From: Niallia sp. Man26
GTDB taxonomy: Bacteria > Bacillota > Bacilli > Bacillales > Cytobacillaceae
Direction: 5' to 3'
Assembly (NCBI RefSeq): GCF_022049065.2
Contig: NZ_CP095743.1
Span: forward strand, 1,131,001 to 1,195,000
Length of the DNA: 64,000 bases
The notes beneath the pieces were generated by a model. It did not search any database. It saw nothing but the letters and a program-made list of their open reading frames with translations, and was not told where the DNA came from. Numbering within the stretch: position 1 is the first letter of the stretch; the number at the start of each line of letters is the position of its first letter. This document shows, piece by piece, positions 36,532 through 46,813 of the stretch. The translations under genes and the position numbers were made by a program.

Positions 36532-37815
36532 ATGAGTATGCGTCTAAGAGATTGGGATCAGAATTTAAAGATCCGCCTTGCAGGGGAATCTGTTGTTAAT
36601 ATTACATTTTGGATGTTCTTCCCTTTTTTAGCTATATATTTTACTGATTCCTTCGGAAAATCAACAGCTGGCCTGCTGTTAATATTATCTCAAGTTGTTT
36701 CCTGTGCAGCCAATTTGCTCGGAGGCTATTATGCAGATAAATACGGCAGGAAAAGAATGATGGTGCTGTCAGCATTTGCCCAAGGAGCTGCATTCACCGT
36801 TTTTGCCTTCTCAAGCTCCCCTTGGCTTGACTCAGCACTGCTAGGGTTTGTGTGCTTTACTGTTGTAAGTATGTTCGGTGCAGTGTATTGGCCGGCAAGT
36901 CAGGCAATGATAGCGGATGTAGTGGAAGAGAAGGATCGCAGCGATGTATTTGCGATTTTTTATACGTCGACAAATATTGCAGTCGTGATTGGCCCTATTA
37001 TTGGCGGTATTTTTTTCGCTGATTACCGATTTGCATTACTGCTGATGGCCGGCGTGCTGAATCTTGTTCTCGGCATTGTTCTTCATTATAAGATCACAGA
37101 GACTGCACCCGTTTCCAAAATGCAGGAGAGCGGGCAAGCAAGTAATTGGATTTCTGTGCTCGGCGATCAGCTTAAAGATTATAAGGTAATCATGAATGAC
37201 CGCATTTTTTTGCTTTTCATCATCGCAGGCGTGCTTGTCGGACAAACCTTCATGCAATTAGATCTCCTGTTTCCAGTGTATATAAATGAAGTGGTGACAG
37301 ACCAGCCTTTGCTTCAATTCGGTAATTGGTCTTATGTGGTGGAAAGCACAAAGGCATTTGGTCTTGTGCTCGCAGAAAACGGCTTGTTAGTCGCTATCTT
37401 TACAATTACAGTTACAAGATGGATGAGTAAATACAAAGAACGGAATGTGTTTATCATATCTTCGTTTATTTATGCCGCTTCTGTGCTGTTATTTAGCCAA
37501 ACTTCATGGATTTGGGGGCTGCTGCTGGCGATGCTTGTGTTTACGCTGGCAGAGTTGATGACAGCTGGCATACAGCAAGGGTTCATTTCCGAGCTTGCAC
37601 CAGCTGATAAAAGGGGGAAGTATTATGCCGCTGCAAGTCTGCGCTACACCTTCTCGAAAATGATTGCACCATTGTCCATTCCGATGAGTGCATGGGTGGG
37701 CTATACGTGGACATTCTTCTTTATCAGCTTGTTAGCCATATTAAGTGGTGTAATTTATTACCGGCTATTTGTTAAATTCGAACAAAGAAAAATGGAAACA
37801 GCTCCTAAATGGTAA
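36532..37815 (+). CDS. MFS transporter, DHA1 drug-efflux type
   Basis: ATG 36532 is favoured because AAAGAGAG (36514-36521) is correctly spaced; ATG 36523 is too near. The 427-residue protein has about twelve hydrophobic segments. The signature loop GGYYADKYGRKRMM after segment 2 and the segment 5 region IAVVIGPIIGGIFF are typical of drug:H+ antiporters. It is monocistronic, flanked by its own terminator, and has no adjacent regulator of its own orientation. Substrate cannot be predicted; the family includes many uncharacterised Bacillus exporters of the YttB/YkuC kind. Confidence 0.88.
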   Translation: MSMRLRDWDQNLKIRLAGESVVNITFWMFFPFLAIYFTDSFGKSTAGLLLILSQVVSCAANLLGGYYADKYGRKRMMVLSAFAQGAAFTVFAFSSSPWLDSALLGFVCFTVVSMFGAVYWPASQAMIADVVEEKDRSDVFAIFYTSTNIAVVIGPIIGGIFFADYRFALLLMAGVLNLVLGIVLHYKITETAPVSKMQESGQASNWISVLGDQLKDYKVIMNDRIFLLFIIAGVLVGQTFMQLDLLFPVYINEVVTDQPLLQFGNWSYVVESTKAFGLVLAENGLLVAIFTITVTRWMSKYKERNVFIISSFIYAASVLLFSQTSWIWGLLLAMLVFTLAELMTAGIQQGFISELAPADKRGKYYAAASLRYTFSKMIAPLSIPMSAWVGYTWTFFFISLLAILSGVIYYRLFVKFEQRKMETAPKW

Positions 37816-37832
37816 TTTAGGAGCTGTTTTTT
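37796..37832. terminator. bidirectional terminator
   Basis: AAACAGCTCCTAAAT and ATTTAGGAGCTGTTT are perfect arms around a 4-base loop. The left arm overlaps the end of the MFS gene, and A/T tracts serve it and the convergent DeoR gene. Confidence 0.88.
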
Positions 37833-38595
37833 ATGCTTCTTTTTGAGCAATGACAAGCTTAATATTGTTTTCACTTGCGAATGCCTGATATTCCTTTGGA
37901 GGCTCGGCACCTGTTATTAAGTAGTCAATATCATGCAGAGTGCAGTATGTCATTAATGCATATTTATCAAACTTATGATGGTCAACAAGCAAGTAAACCT
38001 CAGCACTTCTTTCGACAACATTCTTTTTAATTTCGCTTTCTAATGGGGAGGAGTTTGTGACACCATTACTGATGGAAATCCCTGTTGATGCCATAAAGGC
38101 CTTATTGATGTTATAGGATTTGATAACATCTGTGCTTTGGATGCTTGCAAAGGATTTCGTTTTTCTTTCTAGCACACCGCCAAATGTTATAATATGAAGA
38201 TTTTCATATGGCAGTGCTTTAATGATGAAATCGAGATTATTTGTAATAATGGAAAGCTGTTTTGTTTTAAGGTACTCCAGCATTTCCAATGTGGTTGTGC
38301 CTGAATCAATAAAAATTATATCACCGTCTTGAACGAACTCGGCTGCGTTCTTACCAATCAGCATTTTCTCATCCTTATTGCGTATTTGCCGATCGTTAAA
38401 AGAAACGAGTGTCGCATGGTTAACGGCAACCCCGCCATAGACTTTTTTAAGCTCTCCTTCTTCAACAAGCTCCTGTATGTCTCTGCGAATCGTATTTTTA
38501 GAGACATTAAATACTTCTACCAGTTCATCTAAAGAAACAGTTTCATGTTCATGCACATAATCCTGAATTTCCTTGATTCGTTTATTCTTCAGCAT
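37831..38595 (-). CDS. DeoR family transcriptional regulator
   Basis: The 254-residue repressor starts at ATG 38595, spaced 8 bases from AGGTGG; a GTG four codons earlier is an alternative. The N-terminal helix-turn-helix (about residues 5-60) has the family signature VSLDELVEVFNVSKNTIRRD followed by GELKKVYGG. A DeoR-type sensor domain follows (FIDSGTTTLEMLEYL, FMASTGIS) that binds phosphorylated sugars. DeoR members usually sit next to the sugar genes they control, but here both neighbours are transporters reading in other units, so the target is not evident. Confidence 0.9.
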   Translation of the reverse strand: MLKNKRIKEIQDYVHEHETVSLDELVEVFNVSKNTIRRDIQELVEEGELKKVYGGVAVNHATLVSFNDRQIRNKDEKMLIGKNAAEFVQDGDIIFIDSGTTTLEMLEYLKTKQLSIITNNLDFIIKALPYENLHIITFGGVLERKTKSFASIQSTDVIKSYNINKAFMASTGISISNGVTNSSPLESEIKKNVVERSAEVYLLVDHHKFDKYALMTYCTLHDIDYLITGAEPPKEYQAFASENNIKLVIAQKEA

Positions 38596-38796
38596 TTTTC
38601 TAGCCACCTTTTATTATTCCGCTATCTTTTATTTAAGTCTGTCTATTATCAAAGCTGCCCTGAAGTTACTTGAATACATTATTAATCCTGCATCCGCAGT
38701 TAAAATATGAAAGTCTAGTAACAGCATTTTTTTATTAACTTAGCTAAATTATACCAAAAACTAACCAAGAGTTCACCATAAAAATTAGAAATTTTC

Positions 38797-38813
38797 TTGT
38801 TCGTCACGAGCAA
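38797..38813. other. 17-bp palindrome in the DeoR upstream gap
   Basis: TTGTTCGT-C-ACGAGCAA is symmetrical except at one position. It is isolated in the 315-base gap upstream of the DeoR gene, which holds nothing else except the terminator at 38861-38900 and A/T-rich sequence. It may be an operator, but it lies about 200 bases from the nearest start codon. Confidence 0.35.
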
Positions 38814-38860
38814 ATCTAGGGGGGGATTCAGTTTGGAAAAGGAGGTTGATATATTGATAT

Positions 38861-38900
38861 AAAAAAACCAAGCTGATCATAATCACAGCTTGGCTTTTTG
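38861..38900. terminator. terminator of the DHA2 transporter gene
   Basis: AAACCAAGCTG and CAGCTTGGCTTT flank an 11-base loop. The minus-strand side ends in seven T residues, directly after the stop codon of the transporter gene. Confidence 0.85.
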
Positions 38901-38910
38901 TATCTATTTA

Positions 38911-40455
38911 TTAGTTTTCTGCAAGTTTTGCAGAAGTTTTTTGCTGCACTTTGTTTGGATTGCTTTGAATATCTTCAGCAGGTGTTGCTCGTTTCATAAA
39001 GAATGACAGGATTAAAGCAAGAACAACGACGCCGACAGAAATAAGGAATGCATCATTAATTCCTTCCATCATTGCTTTCATCGCAAGCTGCTCTTTAGCT
39101 GCCGCAAGTGTTGCCGCATCTGGCTGTACTGTGCTGTTAGCCATAGATTTCATTGCATCTTCTGCCAATTCATTTGCATGTGTTGTAGTGCGGTTGGACA
39201 TAATGGTGATCATTAATGCAGACCCGATTGCGCCAGAAACTTGCTGCAATGTATTGTTCATTGCTGTGCCGTGCGGATTCAAACGTCCAGGCACTTGATT
39301 TAAGCCGTTTGTCATTACTGGCATCATAACCATTGACATCCCGAACATACGGAAAGAATAAATGATGATTAGAGTTGTATAAGATGTGTCCATTGTTAAT
39401 TTGCTGAACATATATGTTGTAACAGCTGTGATAGCCAACCCGGTTACTGCTAAAATACGGGCACCATATTTATCAAAAAGTTTACCAGTAATTGGCGACA
39501 TAATTCCCATAATGATTGCCCCAGGTAAAAGCAGCAGTCCTGAATCTAGTGGAGAGATACCTCTAACTGTTTGAATGTACATAGGCATTAACAGCATCGC
39601 AGAAAACATGGCAATATTAACTACAATAGAAATCGCTGCTGATAATGCAAATAACGGATATTTAAAAATCCTGAATTCAAGCATTGGATTTGGAATTTTA
39701 AGCTGTCTTACAATGAAGAGAACTAAACTTAGGAAACCAATAATCAATGTTCCATAAACATACGGGCTGTCCCAGCCTTTGTTGCCGGCAGTGCTGAATC
39801 CGTACAGCAGACCGCCAAAGCCTAATGTTGACAGAATGACAGAAAGGGTGTCGATAGAAATATCTACTTTATCCTTTTTATCCTTTAATTTCACAATGGC
39901 AAGTACCAAAACAAGAATGGCAATTGGTGCGATTACACGGAATAAAACATGCCAATGGAAGTGCTCTACGATATAACCAGACAATGTCGGACCAATTGCT
40001 GGTGCGAAAATCATAACTAAGCCGAATACTCCCATTGCACTTCCGCGTTTTTCAACAGGGAAGCTTGTAAGCAGGAAGTTCATCAATACTGGCATCATAA
40101 TCGCAGAACCAGAAGCTTGGACCATACGTGCTGCCAACAGAACCGGGAACGATCCTGAGAAGCCTGCCACAAGTGTACCAATGGTAAACAATGACATCGC
40201 TGTGATAAACAGGCGTCTAATGGAATATCTTTGAATTAAAAAAGCCGTTGTCGGAATCATAATTCCGTTAACGAGCATGTAGCCTGTAACGAGCCATTGC
40301 CCGACAGAAGCATCAATATCAAAGTCCTTATTAATAGAAGGCAATGCTATATTTAATAATGTTGAGTTTAAGATAGCAACAAAAGCCCCGGCCATCAGAA
40401 TGGCGATAATGCCATATGGTGGCTTTTTCGTATTTTGTGTTGCTGTGTTGTTCAT
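38911..40455 (-). CDS. DHA2 family multidrug transporter (LmrB/EmrB type)
   Basis: A 514-residue protein with about fourteen hydrophobic segments. Signature motifs are LNIALPSINKDF in segment 1, VTGYMLVNGIMIP, the segment 4 ARMVQASGSAIMMPVL, and the segment 5 antiporter motif IFAPAIGPTLSG. A polar loop before the final segment and a lysine-rich C-terminal tail are present. It is divergent from a TetR gene, and its promoter contains a palindrome between the -35 and -10 elements, an arrangement like LmrB with LmrA. Likely substrates are lipophilic drugs, by analogy only. Confidence 0.92.
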   Translation of the reverse strand: MNNTATQNTKKPPYGIIAILMAGAFVAILNSTLLNIALPSINKDFDIDASVGQWLVTGYMLVNGIMIPTTAFLIQRYSIRRLFITAMSLFTIGTLVAGFSGSFPVLLAARMVQASGSAIMMPVLMNFLLTSFPVEKRGSAMGVFGLVMIFAPAIGPTLSGYIVEHFHWHVLFRVIAPIAILVLVLAIVKLKDKKDKVDISIDTLSVILSTLGFGGLLYGFSTAGNKGWDSPYVYGTLIIGFLSLVLFIVRQLKIPNPMLEFRIFKYPLFALSAAISIVVNIAMFSAMLLMPMYIQTVRGISPLDSGLLLLPGAIIMGIMSPITGKLFDKYGARILAVTGLAITAVTTYMFSKLTMDTSYTTLIIIYSFRMFGMSMVMMPVMTNGLNQVPGRLNPHGTAMNNTLQQVSGAIGSALMITIMSNRTTTHANELAEDAMKSMANSTVQPDAATLAAAKEQLAMKAMMEGINDAFLISVGVVVLALILSFFMKRATPAEDIQSNPNKVQQKTSAKLAEN

Positions 40456-40472
40456 GAAATGTTTTCCTCCTT

Positions 40473-40489
40473 ATGAACCTTTAGTTCAT
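40473..40489. other. palindrome next to the transporter ribosome site
   Basis: ATGAAC-CTTTA-GTTCAT has 6-bp arms and lies a few bases upstream of the AGGAGG of the minus-strand transporter gene. In the mRNA it could fold near the ribosome site; it is distinct from the ACTGNCAGT operator. Confidence 0.35.
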
Positions 40490-40518
40490 TTTTTATACAA
40501 TTGTTCTAGGCTTAAATA

Positions 40519-40547
40519 ATAATATACTGGCAGTATAAATTTTGCAA
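40519..40547 (-). promoter_or_regulatory. transporter promoter with embedded TetR-type operator
   Basis: On the minus strand TTGCAA (40542-40547) and TATTAT (40519-40524) are separated by 17 bases. The spacer contains TATACT-GGC-AGTATA (40523-40537). A repressor there would directly exclude polymerase. A similar half-palindrome lies before the TetR gene. Confidence 0.78.
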
Positions 40548-40685
40548 TAAAAAATGTTTAGGTTTACTAAAAAATAAATTTTGTTGGATTATTTTTCCTG
40601 TTGGATAGCGAGAGCGAGGCTTAATGGTAACGTTTTCTTTGCTGATTTCTTGAAATTATTTACCGAATAGGTTAGTATGTTTTTT

Positions 40686-40699
40686 GAACTGTCAGTATA
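40686..40699. promoter_or_regulatory. second TetR-type operator, before the regulator gene
   Basis: GAACTGTCAGTATA shares ACTGNCAGTAT with the operator at 40523-40537 and lies 21 bases upstream of the regulator start codon, suggesting autoregulation. Confidence 0.6.
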
Positions 40700-40719
40700 A
40701 TTTCCCTAAGGTGATGAAT

Positions 40720-41616
40720 ATGAATAATCGGAAAAAGCATGTATTGAATAAAGCTCATGAGCTATTTATTGAAAAAGGATTCCAAGCCACATCCATTCAA
40801 GAAATTCTAGAAAGTAGCGGAATCTCGAAAGGAACCTTTTACAACTATTTTTCAAGTAAAAATGAACTGCTGATTTCTATTTTTAAGGATATATACACTG
40901 AACTTGGCGAGAAGCGCAAACAGCTTATGATTGGTCAAGATAAAGCTTCATTGGCAATTTTTATTCAGCAAATTGAATTGTTAATTAACACGAACAACCA
41001 GTATAAGATTATCTCTCTTTTTGAAGAAATTTTATTTACGAATGATCCGGAGCTCAAGCAATTTTTGAACAGGAGGAGAATTCAGGAATTAAACTGGCTG
41101 TATAAGCGGCTAATGGATATTTGCGGAATTGATAAAAAACCGTATCTGCTTGATTGTGCCGTCATGTTGACTGGCAACCTTCATAATATGATCTTTTTCT
41201 ATTCGTTAGATCAACAGCGGCAAATAGATGTTCATAAAATTGTACAGTACAGTGTTAATAGAATAATTGCGATGACAGAGGATGTTGCGAAGACTGGCGA
41301 ACGAGTGCTTGCTCCTGAATTGCTGTTAAAATGGCTGTCAGACAGCGCCGAAAGTGACAGGCATACAGATAGTAAAAATATTTCCTGTATGATTGAATCT
41401 TTAAAGCTAATGGTTAGAAACAGTGTGCAAAATGTGGAAGATCAGAAAAAATATGAGGAATTAATCGATTTTGTGGAGGAAGAGCTGGCAGAGCCGGAAA
41501 ATCGCCGCAAGCATCTTGTCGATATGGCAATAGGTGAGTTAAAATCTTCAATCAGCGACAGTGAATGCCATAAAGCAGTTTGTTTACTAGAAGAAAAAGT
41601 GCTGACAATGGAATAA
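40720..41616 (+). CDS. TetR/AcrR family transcriptional regulator
   Basis: ATG 40720 follows AAGGTGA (40708-40714); the longer frame from TTG 40684 would read through the operator. The 298-residue protein has a TetR DNA-binding domain at about residues 5-52 (AHELFIEKGF, SSGISKGTFYNYFSSK). At almost 300 residues it is longer than typical TetR repressors (about 200); the additional C-terminal part (from about 200) is helical and charged, resembling the longer Bacillus regulators beside DHA2 pumps. Divergent from such a pump with shared operator motifs, it is almost certainly its repressor. Confidence 0.92.
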   Translation: MNNRKKHVLNKAHELFIEKGFQATSIQEILESSGISKGTFYNYFSSKNELLISIFKDIYTELGEKRKQLMIGQDKASLAIFIQQIELLINTNNQYKIISLFEEILFTNDPELKQFLNRRRIQELNWLYKRLMDICGIDKKPYLLDCAVMLTGNLHNMIFFYSLDQQRQIDVHKIVQYSVNRIIAMTEDVAKTGERVLAPELLLKWLSDSAESDRHTDSKNISCMIESLKLMVRNSVQNVEDQKKYEELIDFVEEELAEPENRRKHLVDMAIGELKSSISDSECHKAVCLLEEKVLTME

Positions 41617-41625
41617 GCAATGGAG

Positions 41626-41670
41626 TGGCCTGAAATCCGCAAATCGAGATTTTAGGCTTTTTTTTATTAA
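41626..41670 (+). terminator. terminator after the TetR gene
   Basis: GCCTGAAATC pairs with GATTTTAGGC (G-T pair included) and is followed by eight T residues. Confidence 0.82.
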
Positions 41671-41760
41671 GTTACTTGCTTTATTAATAAATATGCTGAT
41701 TAGATTTTGCACGATTAGGGAAATTTAAACGATATAACAAGAAAGTGGGTTTGATTTAAA

Positions 41761-43414
<1,654 letters not shown>

Positions 43415-43538
43415 AATAGTTAACAAACAACACTGATATCCTCTGCATTGACCGTTATACTCCCTGTTGATAGAATGGGAGTTAGTATTTTATAGGAAAG
43501 AATTCGGGTTTTGTTATAAGGATATAGGTGGAGATACA

Positions 43539-43979
43539 ATGATGGAAAAACCGGCAAATTCATATACGGAAAGCTGGCTGGCATTATCAAGCTTACAAGG
43601 TGCAATAGCGACGGAGCTTGAACATGTCCTGCAGCATCAGCATAAGCTTTCACTTAGAGAGTTTTATGTGCTTCTTTATTTGTCAAAAGCACCAGAGCAT
43701 AAGCTTAGACTTCAACAGCTTCAAGATATGGTGGGCTTGAGCCAAAGTGCCTTATCAAGGCTTGTGACAAGACTTGAAGCGAAGGAATGCGGAGCCCTGC
43801 AGCGACATCTGTGCACAGATGATCGGAGGGGAATTTACACCGCATTGACTGAGTATGGTAAAGACAAGTTTGTGAAAGCAAATGAGACTTTTTCTAACAC
43901 ACTGGCAGCTATACTGGAAAAGACAGAAACAAAAAATGACCTTAGTTCCATATTGCAAATGATGATTGGAAAGAAGTAA
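43539..43979 (+). CDS. MarR family transcriptional regulator
   Basis: A 146-residue winged-helix protein starting at ATG 43539 behind GGTGGAG; the longer frame from 43467 has no ribosome site. Helix-turn-helix and wing occupy about residues 50-105: LRLQQLQDMVGLSQSALSRL and HLCTDDRRGIYTALTE. It resembles Bacillus MarR proteins with the DDRR wing motif. It lies 124 bases after gdh and ends at its own terminator. No clear partner: the downstream lipoprotein and namA genes are possible targets, since MarR regulators often control old yellow enzymes, but no operator was identified. Confidence 0.9.
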   Translation: MMEKPANSYTESWLALSSLQGAIATELEHVLQHQHKLSLREFYVLLYLSKAPEHKLRLQQLQDMVGLSQSALSRLVTRLEAKECGALQRHLCTDDRRGIYTALTEYGKDKFVKANETFSNTLAAILEKTETKNDLSSILQMMIGKK

Positions 43980-44020
43980 AAGCTGATAAGCACATGTCCG
44001 CTTTTACTTCTTTCCTTTTT
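43974..44020 (+). terminator. terminator after the MarR gene
   Basis: AAGTAAAAGC (43974-43983, overlapping the stop codon) and GCTTTTACTT (44000-44009) are perfect arms, followed by TTCCTTTTTTT. Confidence 0.8.
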
Positions 44021-44094
44021 TTATATTTTGTTGTAACTTTTTCCATTCAGTTTTCGCCCTATTAGAAGAAGACAGACTAAGGGGATGTGCTCGT

Positions 44095-44544
44095 TTGCGA
44101 AGGATAATCTTACTGCTTTTTTTCTTTGTATTGCTAATAGGCTGTTCAAACATTCAGCCTGCCATGAATGAACCACCTAGTCTTTTTATTGTTATGGACG
44201 ATATCCGGCATGAAACGAAGCTTGGCAGCTACTGCTGGTCAAATGGCGGAAGCGGTGTTTGTGCAGATACAGCTGGACCGTTGGAGCTGCTCAAGGATGA
44301 AACACCGAAAAAGGTCAAAGCTAATCAAAGGATAAAATTTGAATTTGATTATGAAAATCCTTCTGAAGGGAGCTTACAACAAATACAGTCTGAAAATAAA
44401 GAAACAACAGTATTAAAAGCTGGTGGCCAAATGAAGGCTCCGCAAGAAGCGGGAATCTACTATTTTGTGTACTCTGCTTTGTGGACAGATGAGGATAGTC
44501 CTAATGGAGATGCACTATATGCTTTTGCTATTGAAGTGGAATAG
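44095..44544 (+). CDS. small hypothetical lipoprotein
   Basis: A 149-residue exported lipoprotein. The N-terminus MRRIILLLFFFVLLIGCS is a classical lipoprotein signal with lipobox LIGC (Cys17). The mature part contains GSYCWSNGGSGVCAD with two cysteines that may form a disulphide, and a C-terminal beta-rich region with GIYYFVYSALWTD. The start is TTG 44095, spaced 8 bases from TAAGGGGAT. I do not recognise a named family; small Bacillus lipoproteins with this CxW arrangement are of unknown function. It stands between a MarR gene and namA. Confidence 0.85.
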   Translation: MRRIILLLFFFVLLIGCSNIQPAMNEPPSLFIVMDDIRHETKLGSYCWSNGGSGVCADTAGPLELLKDETPKKVKANQRIKFEFDYENPSEGSLQQIQSENKETTVLKAGGQMKAPQEAGIYYFVYSALWTDEDSPNGDALYAFAIEVE

Positions 44545-44682
44545 GTTTGGGAGAAAACGGGTATCTTGTATGTGGAAAAAAAGAGAGAGCTATTTCAAGT
44601 TATTTTATTTGACCATCTAGAACAGGAATGATAATTTATATGCATGAGCATGCATTTTGAAAAAGAAAGAAGGAATATAACG

Positions 44683-45711
44683 ATGGAACATTTATTTTCT
44701 CCATACTCTTACAAAAGCTTAGAGCTAAAAAACAGAGTTGTTATGCCGCCAATGTGCCAATATTCTGTGACGAAAAAGGACGGAATTGCAACAGATTGGC
44801 ATTACGTTCATTATGTAAGCAGAGCAATCGGTGGTGCGAGTTTAATCATTATTGAAATGACAGATGTTGAACCAGACGGAAGGATTACTGACTATGATTT
44901 AGGATTATGGTCTGATGAGCAAATTGCTCCACTTGCAAGAATAGTGGATGCTTGTCATCAACACGGTGCGAAAGTGGGCATTCAAATTGCTCATGCTGGT
45001 CGCAAAGCAGAAGATGCAGAGCTTCCAGTCGCTCCATCGCCAATTCCATTTGACGAAAACTCGAAAACACCTAGAGAGCTAACAACAGATGAAGTAAAAG
45101 GGATGGTAGAGAAATTCCGTGCTGCAGTGGAGCGTGCTGTAAAAGCGGGCGTTGACACAATTGAGCTTCATGGTGCACATGGCTATTTAATTCACCAATT
45201 CCAATCAAAGCTGACAAATAAACGGGAAGATGAGTATGGTCAAGATCGTACGAAATTTGGTGTGGAAGTTATCAAAGCAGCTAAGAGTGCTATGCCGGAA
45301 GATATGCCTTTAATTTTGCGCATTTCTGCGAAAGAATATGTGGAAGGCGGCTACGAGGTGGAAGAAAGCATCGAGTTTTCGAAAGCGTATGTGGATGCAG
45401 GTGTGGATATATTCCATATAAGTGCAGGCGGAGAAGGCCCGATTGCAGCAGCAGGAAAACCTGGCACACATGTTGCTTACCAAGTGCCGTTCGCACGAGC
45501 ATATAAACAGGCATTTAATCTTCCTGTCATTGCTGTAGGCAGATTGGATGAAGCAGCTCTTGCTAATTCAGTTATTGGAAATGAAGATGCAGAACTTGTT
45601 GCAGTTGGAAGAGGAATGTTAAGAAATCCTTACTGGGCATTAGAAGCAGCTGCTCAGTTAAGGAAGGAAACAGCAATTCCACAACAATATGTACCAGGGT
45701 TCCCAAGATAA
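44683..45711 (+). CDS. namA: NADPH dehydrogenase, old yellow enzyme (YqjM/NamA type)
   Basis: FMN-dependent ene-reductase. ATG 44683 lies behind AAAGAAGGAA; the earlier in-frame ATG at 44644 adds 13 unconserved residues. The 342-residue TIM barrel has Cys25 and Tyr27 (PPMCQYSV), which tune the flavin, and the ligand pair His163/His166 (ELHGAHGYL). All are offset by one from YqjM. The C-terminal arginine in YVPGFPR corresponds to the residue that reaches the neighbouring active site. It reduces activated double bonds and nitro compounds and responds to oxidative or electrophile stress in B. subtilis. Confidence 0.96.
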   Translation: MEHLFSPYSYKSLELKNRVVMPPMCQYSVTKKDGIATDWHYVHYVSRAIGGASLIIIEMTDVEPDGRITDYDLGLWSDEQIAPLARIVDACHQHGAKVGIQIAHAGRKAEDAELPVAPSPIPFDENSKTPRELTTDEVKGMVEKFRAAVERAVKAGVDTIELHGAHGYLIHQFQSKLTNKREDEYGQDRTKFGVEVIKAAKSAMPEDMPLILRISAKEYVEGGYEVEESIEFSKAYVDAGVDIFHISAGGEGPIAAAGKPGTHVAYQVPFARAYKQAFNLPVIAVGRLDEAALANSVIGNEDAELVAVGRGMLRNPYWALEAAAQLRKETAIPQQYVPGFPR

Positions 45712-45717
45712 TTATTC

Positions 45718-45748
45718 AAAAAGGTGCATAGCTATATGCATCTTTTTT
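45718..45748 (+). terminator. terminator of namA
   Basis: AAAGGTGCATA and TATGCATCTTT form a hairpin with a very short loop followed by a T-run. Confidence 0.82.
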
Positions 45749-45830
45749 CGTGCAGAAAAAGGATACGCTTCCTATTTGTAGAATAATATAGTGGCATTAC
45801 ATAGGAAGTATCATCAGTGGGGGGATATTA

Positions 45831-46706
45831 GTGGAAAAAGCGCTTGTGATCGGTGGAACAAGGTTTTTTGGTGTGCATCTTGTAAAGTCATTATTAGACA
45901 TGGGTGTTCATGTAACAGTAGCAACTAGAGGGACGGCGGCAGATCCCTTTGGAGACGAAGTGGAACGAATTTTCTTTGACCGCTCTGATTTAACGAACTT
46001 TAAGGAATCATTTAAAGATACAAAATGGGATGCTGTTTATGACCAGATTTGTTACTCCTCAGAAGATGCACTTAATGCAATAGAGGTTTTCAGCGGAAAA
46101 ACGGAACATTACATACTAACATCCACATTATCTGTGTATGACTCTTACAAGCAGCTTTTAAAAGAAGAAGATTTTAATCCATATGAATATCCAATCGTTA
46201 TAAAATCCGTCAAAGAGGTGACATATCAAGAAGGAAAAAGACAGGCAGAAGCTGTGTTTTTCCAAAAAGCCCCTTTTAAGACGGCAGCAGTAAGAATTCC
46301 CATCGTACTTGGAATCAACGATTATACTAAAAGACTTGAATTTCATACAGAAAAAGTGGCAGCCGGGGAAGAAATCTATTTCCCTAACATTCAGGCAGCA
46401 ATGGGATTTATTGATGAAAAGGAAGCGGGAAACTTTATTGCCTGGGCTGGAGTAAAGGGGATAGAAGGGCCAGTCAATGCATGTGCTGACGGCATCATTC
46501 ACTTGTCTGAACTAATAGCAATAATTGAAAAAAGCACTGGAAAACAAGCGGTTTTAGCTAATGAGAAGCAGGACAATAATGCATCTCCTTATGGAATTGA
46601 CTCATTTTGGGCAATGAGCAATGATAAAGCTAAAGGGATGGGGTATCTATTCTCGAATTTGCAAGAGTGGCTGCCAAGCCTTATAAATAGTATAACAAAA
46701 AAGTAA
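45831..46706 (+). CDS. NAD-dependent epimerase/dehydratase-like protein (atypical SDR)
   Basis: A 291-residue Rossmann-fold protein. The N-terminal nucleotide motif is VIGGTRFFGVHL (residues 6-17), and the segment HYILTSTLSVYD followed by YQEGKRQAE corresponds to the extended-SDR active-site region (Tyr and Lys in YQEGK). It resembles the RNA-binding-protein-like atypical SDRs (CSP41 type) and B. subtilis proteins annotated as sugar-nucleotide epimerases. The GTG start at 45831 is behind GGGGGGAT. It is monocistronic. The substrate is unknown; lack of sugar-nucleotide genes nearby argues against a polysaccharide role. Confidence 0.85.
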   Translation: MEKALVIGGTRFFGVHLVKSLLDMGVHVTVATRGTAADPFGDEVERIFFDRSDLTNFKESFKDTKWDAVYDQICYSSEDALNAIEVFSGKTEHYILTSTLSVYDSYKQLLKEEDFNPYEYPIVIKSVKEVTYQEGKRQAEAVFFQKAPFKTAAVRIPIVLGINDYTKRLEFHTEKVAAGEEIYFPNIQAAMGFIDEKEAGNFIAWAGVKGIEGPVNACADGIIHLSELIAIIEKSTGKQAVLANEKQDNNASPYGIDSFWAMSNDKAKGMGYLFSNLQEWLPSLINSITKK

Positions 46707-46720
46707 AGTGAATAATTGGA

Positions 46721-46755
46721 AACTAGCCAACCCTGTGCGTATGGTTAGTTTTTTT
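46721..46755 (+). terminator. terminator after the epimerase-like gene
   Basis: AACTAGCCA (46721-46729) and TGGTTAGTT (46742-46750), one G-T pair, followed by T residues. Confidence 0.75.
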
Positions 46756-46813
46756 GCGTAAAGGAAACTTTTTTAACATAATGCATATAAATGGTATTAA
46801 AGGAGTGATTTAA

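Noticed and set aside
38836-38860. Strong AAAGGAGG ribosome site followed by TTG
   Set aside because: The frame is TTG ATA TAA, only two codons; probably chance or the remnant of a lost gene.
41680-41760. Sigma-G promoter for glcU-gdh
   Set aside because: Only partial matches (TGCACG, CGATATA) with poor spacing were found.
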